Positions 1 through 9,133 of a stretch of DNA of 64,000 nucleotides are shown one piece after another. Each line of letters starts with the position of its first letter. The stretch's first letter is position 1. Source of the DNA: Leptolyngbya sp. O-77 (GTDB taxonomy: Bacteria; Cyanobacteriota; Cyanobacteriia; Elainellales; Elainellaceae); assembly GCF_001548395.1 (NCBI RefSeq), contig NZ_AP017367.1, positions 1,525,001 through 1,589,000 of the forward strand, written 5' to 3'. Under the pieces are notes generated by a model, which was not told the DNA's origin, made no database searches, and saw only the letters and a list, made by a program, of their open reading frames with translations. A program made the position numbers and the translations under genes.

Positions 1-64
1 TACGTCACTATAGCGTCATTTTAGCGTTCGGTAGATGGGATGGCGGGCGTGCGCCTTTGCATCT

Positions 65-790
65 TTAGTCGATGTTTTGGAATGATTCATCCCGACGAAT
101 TTCCAGGGAATAGCAAAAGCGATCGCCCCGTGAAATGGTTTCCCCGTAGGCAATGGGGCGATCGCCCGTGGTAAAGGCGGTGTGGCGATAGACAATCAGC
201 GGATGTCCCAGTGGAACCTCTAAATGCAGGCTCTCTTCTGGATTGGCATAGGTGCATTCTAGGATGGCTTCGATGCGGGCGATCGCAATGCCGTGCTGCT
301 CCAGCACTGGAAACGTCATTTGATGGGTTGAAGCGACTGCAAAAAAGGTTTCAAACGACGGCGGCACATAGGTCAAGTCCAGCGCTCCGGGTGCGCCGTT
401 AATTTCCAGCAGTTTCTTTTGAAAATAGGCGGTGGGCGTTTCAAACAAGTGCTGAGCGACGACAGGAACCTCGACCAAACCTGCCTCCAGCCGCTTCGCC
501 AAAAACGAAATGCCCTGCTGCGCCATGTCTGCTTCCAAAAACACCATCGGGCTAGACAGGGAGTAGGTGACCTTGCGCCGCTCCGTGACAAACACGCCCT
601 TGCCCTGACGAGAAACGACAAGTCCCTGGCTGATGAGATTGGCGATCGCCTGTCGAATCGTCGTTCGGCTCACTCCAAACCGCTCCACTAGTTGGTATTC
701 GCTGGGCAGTTGCTCTCCAGGCGGATAGTCGCCACCGAGAATTTGACGGCGAAGTTGTTCGGAAATCGCAAGGTGCAGCGGAGTGGACAT
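65..790 (-). CDS. GntR-family transcriptional regulator with UTRA ligand domain
   Basis: The 241-residue protein has an N-terminal winged helix-turn-helix (about residues 5-70) with the GntR-type stretch SRTTIRQAIANLISQGLV followed by the wing GKGVFV. The C-terminal part (about 90-235) looks like a UTRA effector-binding domain of the HutC subfamily. Such proteins are cytoplasmic dimers that repress metabolic genes until a small ligand binds. The ATG at 790 gives the normal family length. No operon partner is present on the same strand nearby, so target and ligand cannot be inferred. Confidence 0.9.
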   Translation of the reverse strand: MSTPLHLAISEQLRRQILGGDYPPGEQLPSEYQLVERFGVSRTTIRQAIANLISQGLVVSRQGKGVFVTERRKVTYSLSSPMVFLEADMAQQGISFLAKRLEAGLVEVPVVAQHLFETPTAYFQKKLLEINGAPGALDLTYVPPSFETFFAVASTHQMTFPVLEQHGIAIARIEAILECTYANPEESLHLEVPLGHPLIVYRHTAFTTGDRPIAYGETISRGDRFCYSLEIRRDESFQNID

Positions 791-884
791 GCTGTCAGCT
801 GGGTAGATCGGTATGCAACCAGTCTACGAAACCAGCCAATCTACGCAAGAACAGGCCTGCAAAAAATCTGGCGGAGTGCGCCAG

Positions 885-1217
885 CTATTCTGGGCGAGTT
901 GATTCTGGATGAGTTGATAGAAATTCCGCGATTAAACCAGATATAGAATCCTGTTTTTGTTTCGCTTTCTTTTGAGAATTCTGAATGCTTCGTATGCCGC
1001 CCGCCACCAGTAAGCCCGATAGCGAACCCCCCAAAATGCAAAGCCCAATATTTCGCACAGCAATGTTTCGATATTGCTCTTTTAGGGCCAATTCTTGCGT
1101 GGTTGCGGCTGAGGTCAGCGTGTTATCGTTCGTTACAACCGTCACAGATAGCCCAAAGACAACACCAGCCGTTAGCAACGAGGGAATCAAGATTGTTTTG
1201 ATGGGAGACTGGTTCAT
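885..1217 (-). CDS. Small membrane protein, unknown function
   Basis: I do not recognise the family. The reading frame is open further upstream, but the ATG at 1217 (MNQSPIKT) is the best start because it directly precedes a hydrophobic helix. The 110-residue product has two predicted membrane segments, roughly residues 6-28 and 55-75, joined by a polar loop. The tail is basic and Gln/Lys-rich (NSQKKAKQKQ). A 95-bp MITE-like element lies about 90 bp upstream and may affect its expression. Confidence 0.55.
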   Translation of the reverse strand: MNQSPIKTILIPSLLTAGVVFGLSVTVVTNDNTLTSAATTQELALKEQYRNIAVRNIGLCILGGSLSGLLVAGGIRSIQNSQKKAKQKQDSISGLIAEFLSTHPESTRPE

Positions 1218-1307
1218 TTTTGATACACTTCGACGGGAATTTATCGACAGAGATTTTTCGCTTTCTTGCTCAGGAATGCAGTGGCTTTGGCTATATCGAC
1301 AATCAGC

Positions 1308-1402
1308 TACAGCATTTTTGAAGCTAGTGAGGCACACGGATGGTCAATAAGCCCTTGCCTCGTGAGGGCAGCGTGTGCCTCACCCCGCAAGAAAATGCTG
1401 TA
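1308..1402. mobile_element. 95-bp MITE-like element, copy 1
   Basis: The element starts TACAGCATTTT and ends AAAATGCTGTA, giving 11-bp terminal inverted repeats that include a TA dinucleotide at each end. A second, internal inverted pair is GTGAGGCACAC / GTGTGCCTCAC. The reverse complement of the whole 95 bp occurs again at 36576..36670 without a mismatch. TA ends and inverted repeats are typical of non-autonomous elements mobilised by IS630/Tc1-mariner transposases; that assignment is inference. No transposase is encoded. Confidence 0.8.
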
Positions 1403-1869
1403 TACGGCTGAAAATCTAACATCGCACTGCTGCAACGCTGGGGTCTAACTAAGCATGTTGCTAAGCGTAGTGTAGTAATTAGCTCAGCACAATGACTGTT
1501 TTTGATGGTTGAGTTAGCCAATCTTTACAAGAAAAACAGCAGCATAAAAACTAGATGATCAATTACTCAATCTTTGCTAAATCTTGATTAAAAGCTTCCG
1601 GTTAAACTATGGTTCTGCCTGCTTAAAACGCTCAATTTGCAGTCAATCCACTTTCCGGATCTAAGGCTCTTGAGTTGAAAAAGCTATTAAACAATTAAAC
1701 ATTAATGGAGATCTATGATGGGGAGGCACAGCTTTGTCTGCGAATAGATTTGATGCTCTCCTGAGATAAGTTGCTTAATTTACACGACGTATTGAGAGTC
1801 GCAAGATACCGTCCTTGTTCACAGGCGTTGTTCCGAAAAAGTGGCGATCGCCCCCCATGTTCTAGCCTT
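1403..1869. other. Intergenic stretch without a recognisable gene
   Basis: Between the MITE-like element and the pentapeptide-repeat gene there is AT-richer, HIP1-poor DNA. Only short antisense reading frames occur and none has coding character. It presumably carries the promoter of the downstream gene, but I cannot point to a convincing -10/-35 pair. Confidence 0.4.
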
Positions 1870-2586
1870 ATGAAGACAAGATTTAGCTTACTGATCGTGA
1901 TGATTTTGGGAACTACGGCAGCCATTCTAGGTATTCCTGGACTCCGAGCATTCCTGTCGGGCTTTGCTCGCCCAGAGCCATCTAGGATAGGAGTTTCCAA
2001 AACAGTTTCTCTGGCTCAGCGAGTGCAGGGGGGCAATCTAGAGCGCCTGAAGCAGACGCGCAAGTGTCCCCGCTGCAACTTGAGCGGTGCTGACCTAAGC
2101 GGACTCGACCTGAGCCGGGTTGACCTGCGAGAGGCAAACCTGACGGCCACCCGGTTTGACAACACCAAGTTAATCAACGCTCAACTGGCTCAGTCCAATT
2201 TGACTGATGCCAGTCTGCAAAGCGCCAATCTTCAGGGTGCAGATTTGCAAGGCGCGGTACTGAATCGCACCAACTTTCGGAACGCTCAGATGATGCACGC
2301 TACGCTGGAAGAAGCAGACTTGCAGCAGGCAACGCTGACCGGAGCTGAGATGCGGGCCGCCAACCTGACAGACAGTCGCATGGAACGAGCCAACCTGAGG
2401 CAGACCAGTCTCTACGGCGCATTGCTGAGCCGGGCAAATCTGGCGATCGCCGACCTAAGCGATTCCGATCTGCGCTACGCCAACTTCCTGGATGCCAATC
2501 TTCAGGGCGCGAACCTCAGCAACGCCCAGCTAGAGTTTGCCATCATGCCCAACGGCAGAACTTATCAGGGCACAGTGCCCTACTAA
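1870..2586 (+). CDS. Pentapeptide-repeat protein with N-terminal membrane anchor or signal
   Basis: The ATG at 1870 (MKTRFSLLIVM) is preferred over upstream in-frame starts because it begins directly at a hydrophobic segment (residues 4-28), a signal peptide or anchor. From about residue 65 onward the protein consists of A(D/N)LXX pentapeptides, such as GADLSGLDLSRVDLREANL, about 30 units, which fold as a right-handed quadrilateral beta-helix. CPRC precedes the repeats. Such proteins are abundant in cyanobacteria and mostly of unknown function; this one probably acts outside the cytoplasmic membrane. Confidence 0.85.
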   Translation: MKTRFSLLIVMILGTTAAILGIPGLRAFLSGFARPEPSRIGVSKTVSLAQRVQGGNLERLKQTRKCPRCNLSGADLSGLDLSRVDLREANLTATRFDNTKLINAQLAQSNLTDASLQSANLQGADLQGAVLNRTNFRNAQMMHATLEEADLQQATLTGAEMRAANLTDSRMERANLRQTSLYGALLSRANLAIADLSDSDLRYANFLDANLQGANLSNAQLEFAIMPNGRTYQGTVPY

Positions 2587-2655
2587 ATGCCTTATTGATC
2601 TTGCGAAAACCGGATTGAAACAGACACCAGATATATTCTGTTTAGCTGAGTTATC

Positions 2656-3450
2656 ATGTTAATTTCTATATCACCGCTACGAGGTCGGCTGCGTTCGCTA
2701 AACCATCGCACTGCTCGACAGTTTCTACAGGCTGGCGCGGTGTTGGCAGCAGTCTTACTCTTATCTCGCTTCTGTCAGCCGGGACAGTTTTCGCTGGGTT
2801 CTCGAAATGATATTGATCTGCAACTCAGCGTGTCGTCAGAGGGTTCCGGTGTGTACGCGATCGCTGGTACAACTAATCTTCCTGATCATGCTCGACTGGC
2901 GATCGCCGCTGTTCGCTATCTAGAGCCAACTCAATCGTCCAGTCTCTCCTCCGAGGCGAAGCCCAGCTATTCTATCCTGGCCTATCAGACGACCACCGTG
3001 ACCAATGGTCAATGGCAGGCTCAGCTTAACCTTTGGCAGGTTGCGGAGGACGGTCGCTACCAGGAATCGTGGCAATTTGAGCAAGCAGCCCTGCGGCTCA
3101 ATCTGGAACCCAGCCAGGACGTGGTCTTTTTGGCAACGCTGAACCCAGTGGGCAAAGTCGAACCACTACCTGCGCTGGAACGGCAGCTTCGCAACAAAAG
3201 GCTTGCAATCAGCGGCAAACATCTCTACACCGCAGCGGACGGGCAACAATATGTGCAGGTGCAGCAAGTGCAGCCCGTTGCTCTACCCACCGACCGCACC
3301 AGTCCGCCTGCTCGTCGTCCCGAAGACCTGAATGGCGGCTGGGGTGAGCGCTATTTGATGCCCAGTGAGCCGCCCAATCCCTACGTGCTAGAACAGCCGA
3401 CAGAACGACAGACGGATGCCCCGATGCGCCGCGAGGAATTTTTGTGGTGA
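2656..3450 (+). CDS. Hypothetical protein with one N-terminal membrane segment
   Basis: The 264-residue product has a basic N-terminus, a hydrophobic segment at about 25-41 (AGAVLAAVLLLSRF), then a largely polar beta-rich domain. The C-terminus is proline-rich and charged. It lies 70 bp after the pentapeptide-repeat gene on the same strand and could be co-transcribed. I do not recognise the family; a periplasmic, membrane-anchored domain is inferred from the topology. Confidence 0.7.
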   Translation: MLISISPLRGRLRSLNHRTARQFLQAGAVLAAVLLLSRFCQPGQFSLGSRNDIDLQLSVSSEGSGVYAIAGTTNLPDHARLAIAAVRYLEPTQSSSLSSEAKPSYSILAYQTTTVTNGQWQAQLNLWQVAEDGRYQESWQFEQAALRLNLEPSQDVVFLATLNPVGKVEPLPALERQLRNKRLAISGKHLYTAADGQQYVQVQQVQPVALPTDRTSPPARRPEDLNGGWGERYLMPSEPPNPYVLEQPTERQTDAPMRREEFLW

Positions 3451-3514
3451 GGGTGTCGGATTTTGGATTTTAGATTTTGGATTTTGGGTTGCCGATTTTG
3501 GTCTGCTCGTTTAG

Positions 3515-6500
3515 CTAAAGCCAGTTGCCCAGCAGCACGTAGGATGCCCAGAAGCGGGGCGCGTCGTAGTTTGCCCGCAGCAGGCTCAGCTGGGCCTGGC
3601 GCAGGGCTTCGGCTTTGGAGATAGGGCTGCGCGTCAGTTGGTGATAGAACTCGATCATCAGGTCAGCTCCGGCTTCGTCGTCTACGCTCCAGAGCGAGGC
3701 GATGGTGCTGCGGGCCCCAGCGCGAACGGCTACTCCCGCAAGGCCCAGGGTGGCGCGGCGATCGCCCTCGGCGGTGCGGCAGGCGCTCAACACCAGCAGT
3801 TCAATCGGTTCTGGGCTGTCTAGCTCCTGGACTTGCAGCAGGCTGCTGAGGTCTTTCACATTGACTCGGCTATCCCACGCCAGGATGAAGGTGTCGGCGG
3901 CGTTGGAGCTAAACTCGCCGTGGGTTGCGACGTGGACAATCGAGGCGGGTGCGGCGCTTAGAGAATTCTGGAAATTTTGCTGGGTAAAGCTTGTGTTGAG
4001 CAGCATGCGACTGGGCAGGGTTTTCTGGATTTCCTCTAGCTCCTTTTCTACATTGGGCAGGGCAGGAAAATTGTCTCGTGCTTCCGTCAGCCCGGCCATT
4101 AGGGCGCGAAACTGACGCTGCTGGAGCGGGCGCGGGTCGGGCAGTTGCAGACCGGGGGCCAGCGCCACGCTGTAGTGTTCGATCAAATACTGGCGACCGT
4201 CGTGCAGGGCTGCCATCGGCACGTTGCGTAGCGCCCCGTCTAGCACGAAAACAAGCGTCTGGTTTTCGGTTAACTGGTCTGCAATGGGGCGAATCAGCCA
4301 GTCGTAGACCTGCTGGGACAGGGCCAGTCCTTCTGGGGAGGGGTAAGCGCGATCGCGCAATTCTCGCAACAGGTCTTCGGACACGCGCTCGACGGTTTCT
4401 TGGGCGACGGGCGTGGTGTAGCGGCGGAGGGGCTGCTGGGGCTGCTTCAGGATGACTTCAATCCGGTCGGGCAGGACAATGGTATACAGCACGGCGGCGG
4501 GCAGCGTAGACGAATCCACCACCCGGTCTAGCTGAAACTGCGTATCCAGGCAGGCTTCTCGAAAGAAGTTGTCGAGTTCTGCCACTTGCAGCCCCTCGAT
4601 CACGTCCCGCGCCTGCACCAGCCGCTCCAGGTCGGGGGTTGGATTCTGCGGATCGAGCAGCAGGTCAGCCAACTGGCGATAGACTGGCTCCACGCTCTCG
4701 CGGAAGGAAAACTGCACGTCTCGGTCAATCGCTACCAGGTCACCCCGAATCGCTTGCAGGCTTTGCACGGACTGGCGGTAGGCAGCGATCGCCCCCGTTC
4801 TGTCGCCTTGCACCAGCAGCAGTCGCCCCAGTTGCCACTGCCAGCGATAGGCAACATCGGCGGCGGCGATTTGCTGCGCCAGGTTGAGCGCCTGCTGAGT
4901 GAGGGTTTGGGCTTCGCGCCATTGTCCTGTTTGTTCGTAAAGATGCCCCAAGCTGCCCAGGGCAAAGGACTCTGCCCGCAAGTCGCCCACTTCCCTCGCC
5001 TGCTGCACCGTTTTGGACAAGCGACGGGCGATCGCCTCTAGATCTGGCTCTCCACCGCTGGCTTGGGACAGGGTTGTCAAAAGCTGCGCCAGCTCAATCT
5101 GGCTGAACAGCGTCGGCCGACTGGGGGGCAAGAGGTCGAGTTGCTGCTGAATTGCCGAGTAGTGCGATCGCGCCTGCTCCCACTGGGCAGTTTCCACCAG
5201 CAGGCTCAGCTGGTTCAGCGCCGCCTGAAGCCGCAATTCTGCTGAGGGGGACAATTGGGCAGCCTCGGTATACAGCCTCAGCACGGTTTCCATCTGCTGC
5301 AAAAAGGTGGTGGCGATGCGCTGCTGATGCTGTTCGTAGGCCCGCCGAGCGCGATTGTCTGATAAGGGTGTATTCACTCGCCGCACCGCCTCTGTAGGGG
5401 TCATGCCGGCCTGGCCCAGCGCGGCGATCGCCCTGGCCCGGCCTAGGTTCGCCAAGCTGAGCGTAATGGCGGCGATCGCCTCCTGGGTGGCGGGCGTGGG
5501 CGACTGGGCGTACAGCGCGGCGACAATGCTGCGGCTCTGCTCCAGGGCTTGACGGGCCGCGTCTAGATCGCCCGCCACGCGCTGAGCATCCCCCAGCGTC
5601 CGCAACACTTGCGCCTTGGTCAGGGAATCGGGTACAGCAGTCAACTGCTGGTCGATGGCAGCAAGCTGGGCGATCGCCCGCCGATATAGCCCCAGCGATC
5701 GCAGCGCCTGCGCCTGGTTCATCTGCGTGTCGATGGCGGCCAGGTCGCCCACCTGCTGAAACAACGCTGTGGCCCGCTCCCAGGACTCTAGCGCCGTATC
5801 TGCCTGCCCCCGTGCAAATTGGAGCCGCCCCAAAATGGTCAATGCCTGCGCCTGTGCCCGCTGCACGGGTTGGGTGCGCGGCGGGAGGGAATTCAGCAGT
5901 TGCACTGCTTCAGTCATGTGCCGTTCTGCCGCCGCCCATTCCCCAAGCTGCTGATGTGCTAGCGACAGGTTTGCCAGCGTCAACCCTTCGCGGAGGCGAT
6001 CGCCCGTCTGCCGATAGTCGATAAGCTGGGTTTCTAACTGGGCGATCGCCTCTCGATAGCGACCCGCTTCGTAGAGCAATCGGGCGGACTGCGGGTCGTC
6101 TGGGGGCAGGGCTTGGGAAGAACGAAGAACGAAGAACGAAGAACGAAAGGGGAATGTGGATGGGGGCTGCGCTAGAAATCCAGAAAATTGCTCGGTGCTT
6201 AAGCTCTCTGGCTGGACGGTCGCGGGATGGATGGAAGCGGTGTGGAGTGCTGGCGATGGGGGCAAATTGGCTGGAGGCGTGCCTGTGGCAGAATAGGCCA
6301 AACCCAGTGCCAGCATTAGCCCCAGGAGCAGCGCCGTGGCCCATTGCCGGGTTCTGTGGCGATAGAAGACGCGGTGGGAACTGGGGCGGGGCAGTCGTGC
6401 CAGCGTTGCGGAGCAATATTGCGTAAGTGTTGCTGAGTAACATTGCCCAATCGCCTCAAACTGCTGCCGGAGTTCGGCAGTGAAACGCGCTTGTCTCCAT

Positions 6501-6517
6501 CGACGGCTCTGGCCCAT
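3515..6517 (-). CDS. TPR-CHAT domain protein (caspase-like peptidase family), membrane anchored
   Basis: The start is placed at the ATG at 6517, preceded by AAGGGA at good spacing; a TTG six codons upstream is less likely. The 1000-residue protein has a transmembrane segment near residues 60-80, a long helical TPR region (about 145-620) and a C-terminal CHAT domain (about 700-1000). The caspase-type dyad is visible: His in VHVATHGEF (about residue 866) and Cys in LVLSACRTAEG (about 913). CHAT proteins with TPRs are common in filamentous cyanobacteria, and some act as proteases in defence or cell-death pathways. Codons around 6117-6150 come from a heptanucleotide tandem repeat and form a low-complexity insert (RSSFFVLRSS). 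Confidence 0.9.
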   Translation of the reverse strand: MGQSRRWRQARFTAELRQQFEAIGQCYSATLTQYCSATLARLPRPSSHRVFYRHRTRQWATALLLGLMLALGLAYSATGTPPANLPPSPALHTASIHPATVQPESLSTEQFSGFLAQPPSTFPFRSSFFVLRSSQALPPDDPQSARLLYEAGRYREAIAQLETQLIDYRQTGDRLREGLTLANLSLAHQQLGEWAAAERHMTEAVQLLNSLPPRTQPVQRAQAQALTILGRLQFARGQADTALESWERATALFQQVGDLAAIDTQMNQAQALRSLGLYRRAIAQLAAIDQQLTAVPDSLTKAQVLRTLGDAQRVAGDLDAARQALEQSRSIVAALYAQSPTPATQEAIAAITLSLANLGRARAIAALGQAGMTPTEAVRRVNTPLSDNRARRAYEQHQQRIATTFLQQMETVLRLYTEAAQLSPSAELRLQAALNQLSLLVETAQWEQARSHYSAIQQQLDLLPPSRPTLFSQIELAQLLTTLSQASGGEPDLEAIARRLSKTVQQAREVGDLRAESFALGSLGHLYEQTGQWREAQTLTQQALNLAQQIAAADVAYRWQWQLGRLLLVQGDRTGAIAAYRQSVQSLQAIRGDLVAIDRDVQFSFRESVEPVYRQLADLLLDPQNPTPDLERLVQARDVIEGLQVAELDNFFREACLDTQFQLDRVVDSSTLPAAVLYTIVLPDRIEVILKQPQQPLRRYTTPVAQETVERVSEDLLRELRDRAYPSPEGLALSQQVYDWLIRPIADQLTENQTLVFVLDGALRNVPMAALHDGRQYLIEHYSVALAPGLQLPDPRPLQQRQFRALMAGLTEARDNFPALPNVEKELEEIQKTLPSRMLLNTSFTQQNFQNSLSAAPASIVHVATHGEFSSNAADTFILAWDSRVNVKDLSSLLQVQELDSPEPIELLVLSACRTAEGDRRATLGLAGVAVRAGARSTIASLWSVDDEAGADLMIEFYHQLTRSPISKAEALRQAQLSLLRANYDAPRFWASYVLLGNWL
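6117..6150. repeat. Heptanucleotide tandem repeat (AACGAAG)4 inside the CHAT gene
   Basis: Four units of AACGAAG/A run from 6121 to 6148, flanked by GGAAG and AGGGG. The same heptamer array occurs in menE (15574-15594), and a related one precedes the HerA-like gene (44488-44515). The array is translated on the minus strand and keeps the CHAT frame open. Confidence 0.85.
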
Positions 6518-6616
6518 CGTCCCTTCGCCCTGCAAGTTGGACTGAGTGTACTCTAGATTTTCGCCAGATTCTTGCCTGGCCGCAGTCCCCTCCAGGAGAA
6601 GATTCGTGAAGCGCTG

Positions 6617-7648
6617 CTAAATCGGGCTGACTAGCCAGCCGCGCATAAAGTAGTAGACCGAAGACAGATATTCATCTACCACGCGGGTCGTCAGCGCCAG
6701 TGCGTCTACGTTGGGAACGAGGTCAGCTACGCTGGCAATCAGGCGGCGATCGTCCAGTTGAAACAGGAATTGGTCAGTGGGCAGGCCCAGGGTTCGCAGG
6801 CCGCGGCTGGCAAAGGTAGCGCGGGCGCGGCTGACGTTGAGCAAGGGCACCACTAGCAGCAGGCTGTCGGTTTCTTTTTGGTAGCCCAGCGGGGTCAAGA
6901 TACGCTCGATGGCTACCGCGTTGCTGTAGAGATCGGTCCCTTCGGTGTCGATCACGATGCGATCGCCCTGCACGCCCGCACTGGTCAAAATGCCCTGCAC
7001 GGTCTGGATGGCGATCGCCCGCGCTTCCTCCGATGCATTCAGTCCCAGTTGCGACCCCAGGCTGACGATGACCAGCGGGTTCCGACCCTGCTCCAATTCA
7101 CCGCGATAGACGCGAGCCGCAAAGAACAGCCGCGAGGCCAGCACATTGGTAAACCCGTCGCGATCGCTGCTAACCTGGGTGCGGCTGCGATAGGCCGGAT
7201 CGGCCGGGTCATTGCTGTCGCCCAACACCACGATCGCCTTGACCGATGCTGGGTTAAAGTCCACTGGCCGCTGCACCGTCGGGCTGTAGGCTAGGGTGCG
7301 GGCTGCCTGCGAAGTCAGCCAGTAGGCCACAATCGGCGTACTCGTCAGCAGCAGCACCAGCACCGCCGCCAGCACTAGATTACCGTCCACGCTTTTGGCC
7401 CCTTTTTTCAGCGAACTCAACAGCAAGAAGAACACCAGCCCCAGCGGTTTCAGTGGCAGCGACAACACGCTCCAGACGGTGCCCACGGTGCTGTTAGTGG
7501 GGTCGATAAACGCCAGGATGACGAAGGCAAATAGGATGATGCCGCCCAGCCACGTCAAATAGACCCTGGGAATGAACTTGCTGAACACGTACCAGAGGAT
7601 CGTGCCAATCAGCAGCCAGAGCAGAATTCGGGTGAGCAGTTCAAACAT
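6617..7648 (-). CDS. YdcF/ElyC-type (DUF218) membrane protein
   Basis: The start at the ATG at 7648 (MFELLTRILLWLL) opens directly into hydrophobic helices; an upstream in-frame start adds an unlikely polar leader. There are three to four N-terminal membrane segments (about residues 5-120). A soluble DUF218 domain follows, with AIVVLGDSNDP, IVSLGSQLG and a conserved Glu/Asp-rich active-site-like region (DTEGTDLYSNA). The DUF218 family includes SanA, ElyC and YdcF, implicated in envelope or peptidoglycan precursor metabolism. The substrate is not known. Confidence 0.75.
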   Translation of the reverse strand: MFELLTRILLWLLIGTILWYVFSKFIPRVYLTWLGGIILFAFVILAFIDPTNSTVGTVWSVLSLPLKPLGLVFFLLLSSLKKGAKSVDGNLVLAAVLVLLLTSTPIVAYWLTSQAARTLAYSPTVQRPVDFNPASVKAIVVLGDSNDPADPAYRSRTQVSSDRDGFTNVLASRLFFAARVYRGELEQGRNPLVIVSLGSQLGLNASEEARAIAIQTVQGILTSAGVQGDRIVIDTEGTDLYSNAVAIERILTPLGYQKETDSLLLVVPLLNVSRARATFASRGLRTLGLPTDQFLFQLDDRRLIASVADLVPNVDALALTTRVVDEYLSSVYYFMRGWLVSPI

Positions 7649-7758
7649 GGTTGACAGGCATGGTTGACGGGTCGCCCGCTGGAGGTCGATGCCGGGGGGC
7701 AAAACGGTCTAGTCCAGTGTAATGCGCGATCGCCCACCCGGTGACGGGTTTCTTGGGG

Positions 7759-8874
7759 CTATAGGCTGGTGAGCTGCGTCCAATACTGGTCGTAGAGTTC
7801 CGTTGCGTCGCCGATGGGGGAAATGCGCTCACATTTTTGCAGCGCCGCCTGGTCGGGATACAGGTTGGGATTGGACTTGAGGGCGTTGGGCAATAGGTCG
7901 ATCGCCGCCTGGTTTGCCGTAGCGAACCTCAGCCGCTCCGATGCCTGTGCCAGCACATCTGGCTCCAGCAAGAAGTTAATCCAGGCATAGGCCGCCTCGG
8001 GGTTGGGCGCAGCCGCCGGAATCACTATCGTATCGGTCCACAGGGAGGAGCCGCTGGCGGGAATCAGGTATTGGATATCGGGATTTTCTTCGGACACCTG
8101 GAGCGCGTCGGAGGAATAGGCCATGGCGATCGCCAGGTCGCCCGTGAGCATCTGATCGCGCCAGCCGTCGGTCGTAAAGTTGGCGATCGCAGGCTTGAGC
8201 TTTTGCAACTGCCGGAACGCCGCCTCCAGTTCCTTTGGGTTGGTGGAGTTGTAGGAATAGCCCAGCGACTTCAGCGTTGCGCCCATCACCTCACGCACGT
8301 CGTTAAACAGCGTCACCCGTCGCGCCAGCTTGCTCTGATTCTCCCAGAGATAGTCCCAGTCCTGCGGCGAGGGGTTGAGCTGGGTGCGGTTGTAAACCAG
8401 GCCGGTCGTGCCCCACACGGCGGGAATGCTGAATTGGTTGCCGGGGTCGTAGGGCGGGTCTTGGAACTGGGGCAGCAGGTTTTCGGCTCCGGTGATTTTG
8501 GTTTTGTCCAGTTCTGCCAGCAGGTTGAGTTCCTTCATCTGCTCCACCATATAGTCGGAGGGGTAGATGATGCTGTACTCGTTGCCGCCGCCGGCCTGCA
8601 CCTTCGCCAGCATGGTTTCGTTGGAGTCGAATACGTCGGCGATCGCCCGCACGCCTGTCTGCTCCTGAAACTGGCTCAGTAGCTCGTCGTCAATATAGTT
8701 TGACCAGGTGTAAATCCGCAGCGTATCGCTGCCGCCCGCGCCGACCTGTACGTTGCTATAGCCGCCCCGACAGCTTGCCAGCGCCACGGCTGACAGGGCC
8801 GCGCCTGCCCCCTGAAGAAACTGCCGACGGGTTTTGCGGCTAAACGGAGCAGTTGGCCGATTGGGCTGAGTCAT
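7759..8874 (-). CDS. Polyamine-type ABC transporter substrate-binding lipoprotein (PotD-like)
   Basis: This 371-residue protein has a Tat-like twin-arginine N-terminus (KTRRQFLQGAG, Arg16-Arg17) and a lipobox-like LASC ending at Cys35, so it is probably exported folded and lipid-anchored. The mature part shows spermidine/putrescine-binding family signatures: LRIYTWSNYIDDELLSQF near the start and IYPSDYMVEQM. Length matches PotD. No permease or ATPase genes of the transporter lie in the window, so the ligand remains an inference from the family. Confidence 0.85.
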   Translation of the reverse strand: MTQPNRPTAPFSRKTRRQFLQGAGAALSAVALASCRGGYSNVQVGAGGSDTLRIYTWSNYIDDELLSQFQEQTGVRAIADVFDSNETMLAKVQAGGGNEYSIIYPSDYMVEQMKELNLLAELDKTKITGAENLLPQFQDPPYDPGNQFSIPAVWGTTGLVYNRTQLNPSPQDWDYLWENQSKLARRVTLFNDVREVMGATLKSLGYSYNSTNPKELEAAFRQLQKLKPAIANFTTDGWRDQMLTGDLAIAMAYSSDALQVSEENPDIQYLIPASGSSLWTDTIVIPAAAPNPEAAYAWINFLLEPDVLAQASERLRFATANQAAIDLLPNALKSNPNLYPDQAALQKCERISPIGDATELYDQYWTQLTSL

Positions 8875-9010
8875 AGGTCAGGGATTGGGGTCTGGGATGG
8901 AGATGAGAACTTTCCCAATTATCCCCAGTTCTGACGCAAAAGCGACATTGTGTAGCCAGCGCTACACCTTGACACGGCAATCTGAATCGACCGGGCAACC
9001 TAAAGTAGAA

Positions 9011-9097
9011 CGGAGAGGGGGGGATTCGAACCCCCGTTGGGTGTGACCCCAAACTTGATTTCGAGTCAAGCGCATTCAACCACTCTGCCACCTCTCC
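9011..9097 (-). tRNA. trnS: tRNA-Ser (anticodon CGA)
   Basis: Read on the minus strand, the 87-nt gene has acceptor stem GGAGAGG/CCTCTCC and discriminator G. The anticodon arm is CTTGA-CTCGAAA-TCAAG, giving anticodon CGA. A long class II variable arm follows, and the T arm is GGGGGTTCGAATCCCCC. The 3' CCA is not encoded. The long variable arm and anticodon agree on serine (UCG codons). Confidence 0.95.
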
Positions 9098-9133
9098 AAA
9101 GGGGCATTATCGTATTTTACAGGACGAACGGCG

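Noticed and set aside
8840..9091. An 83-codon minus-strand frame starting MAEWLNALDSKSS
   Set aside because: It reads through the tRNA-Ser gene into spacer DNA; its N-terminus is translated tRNA.
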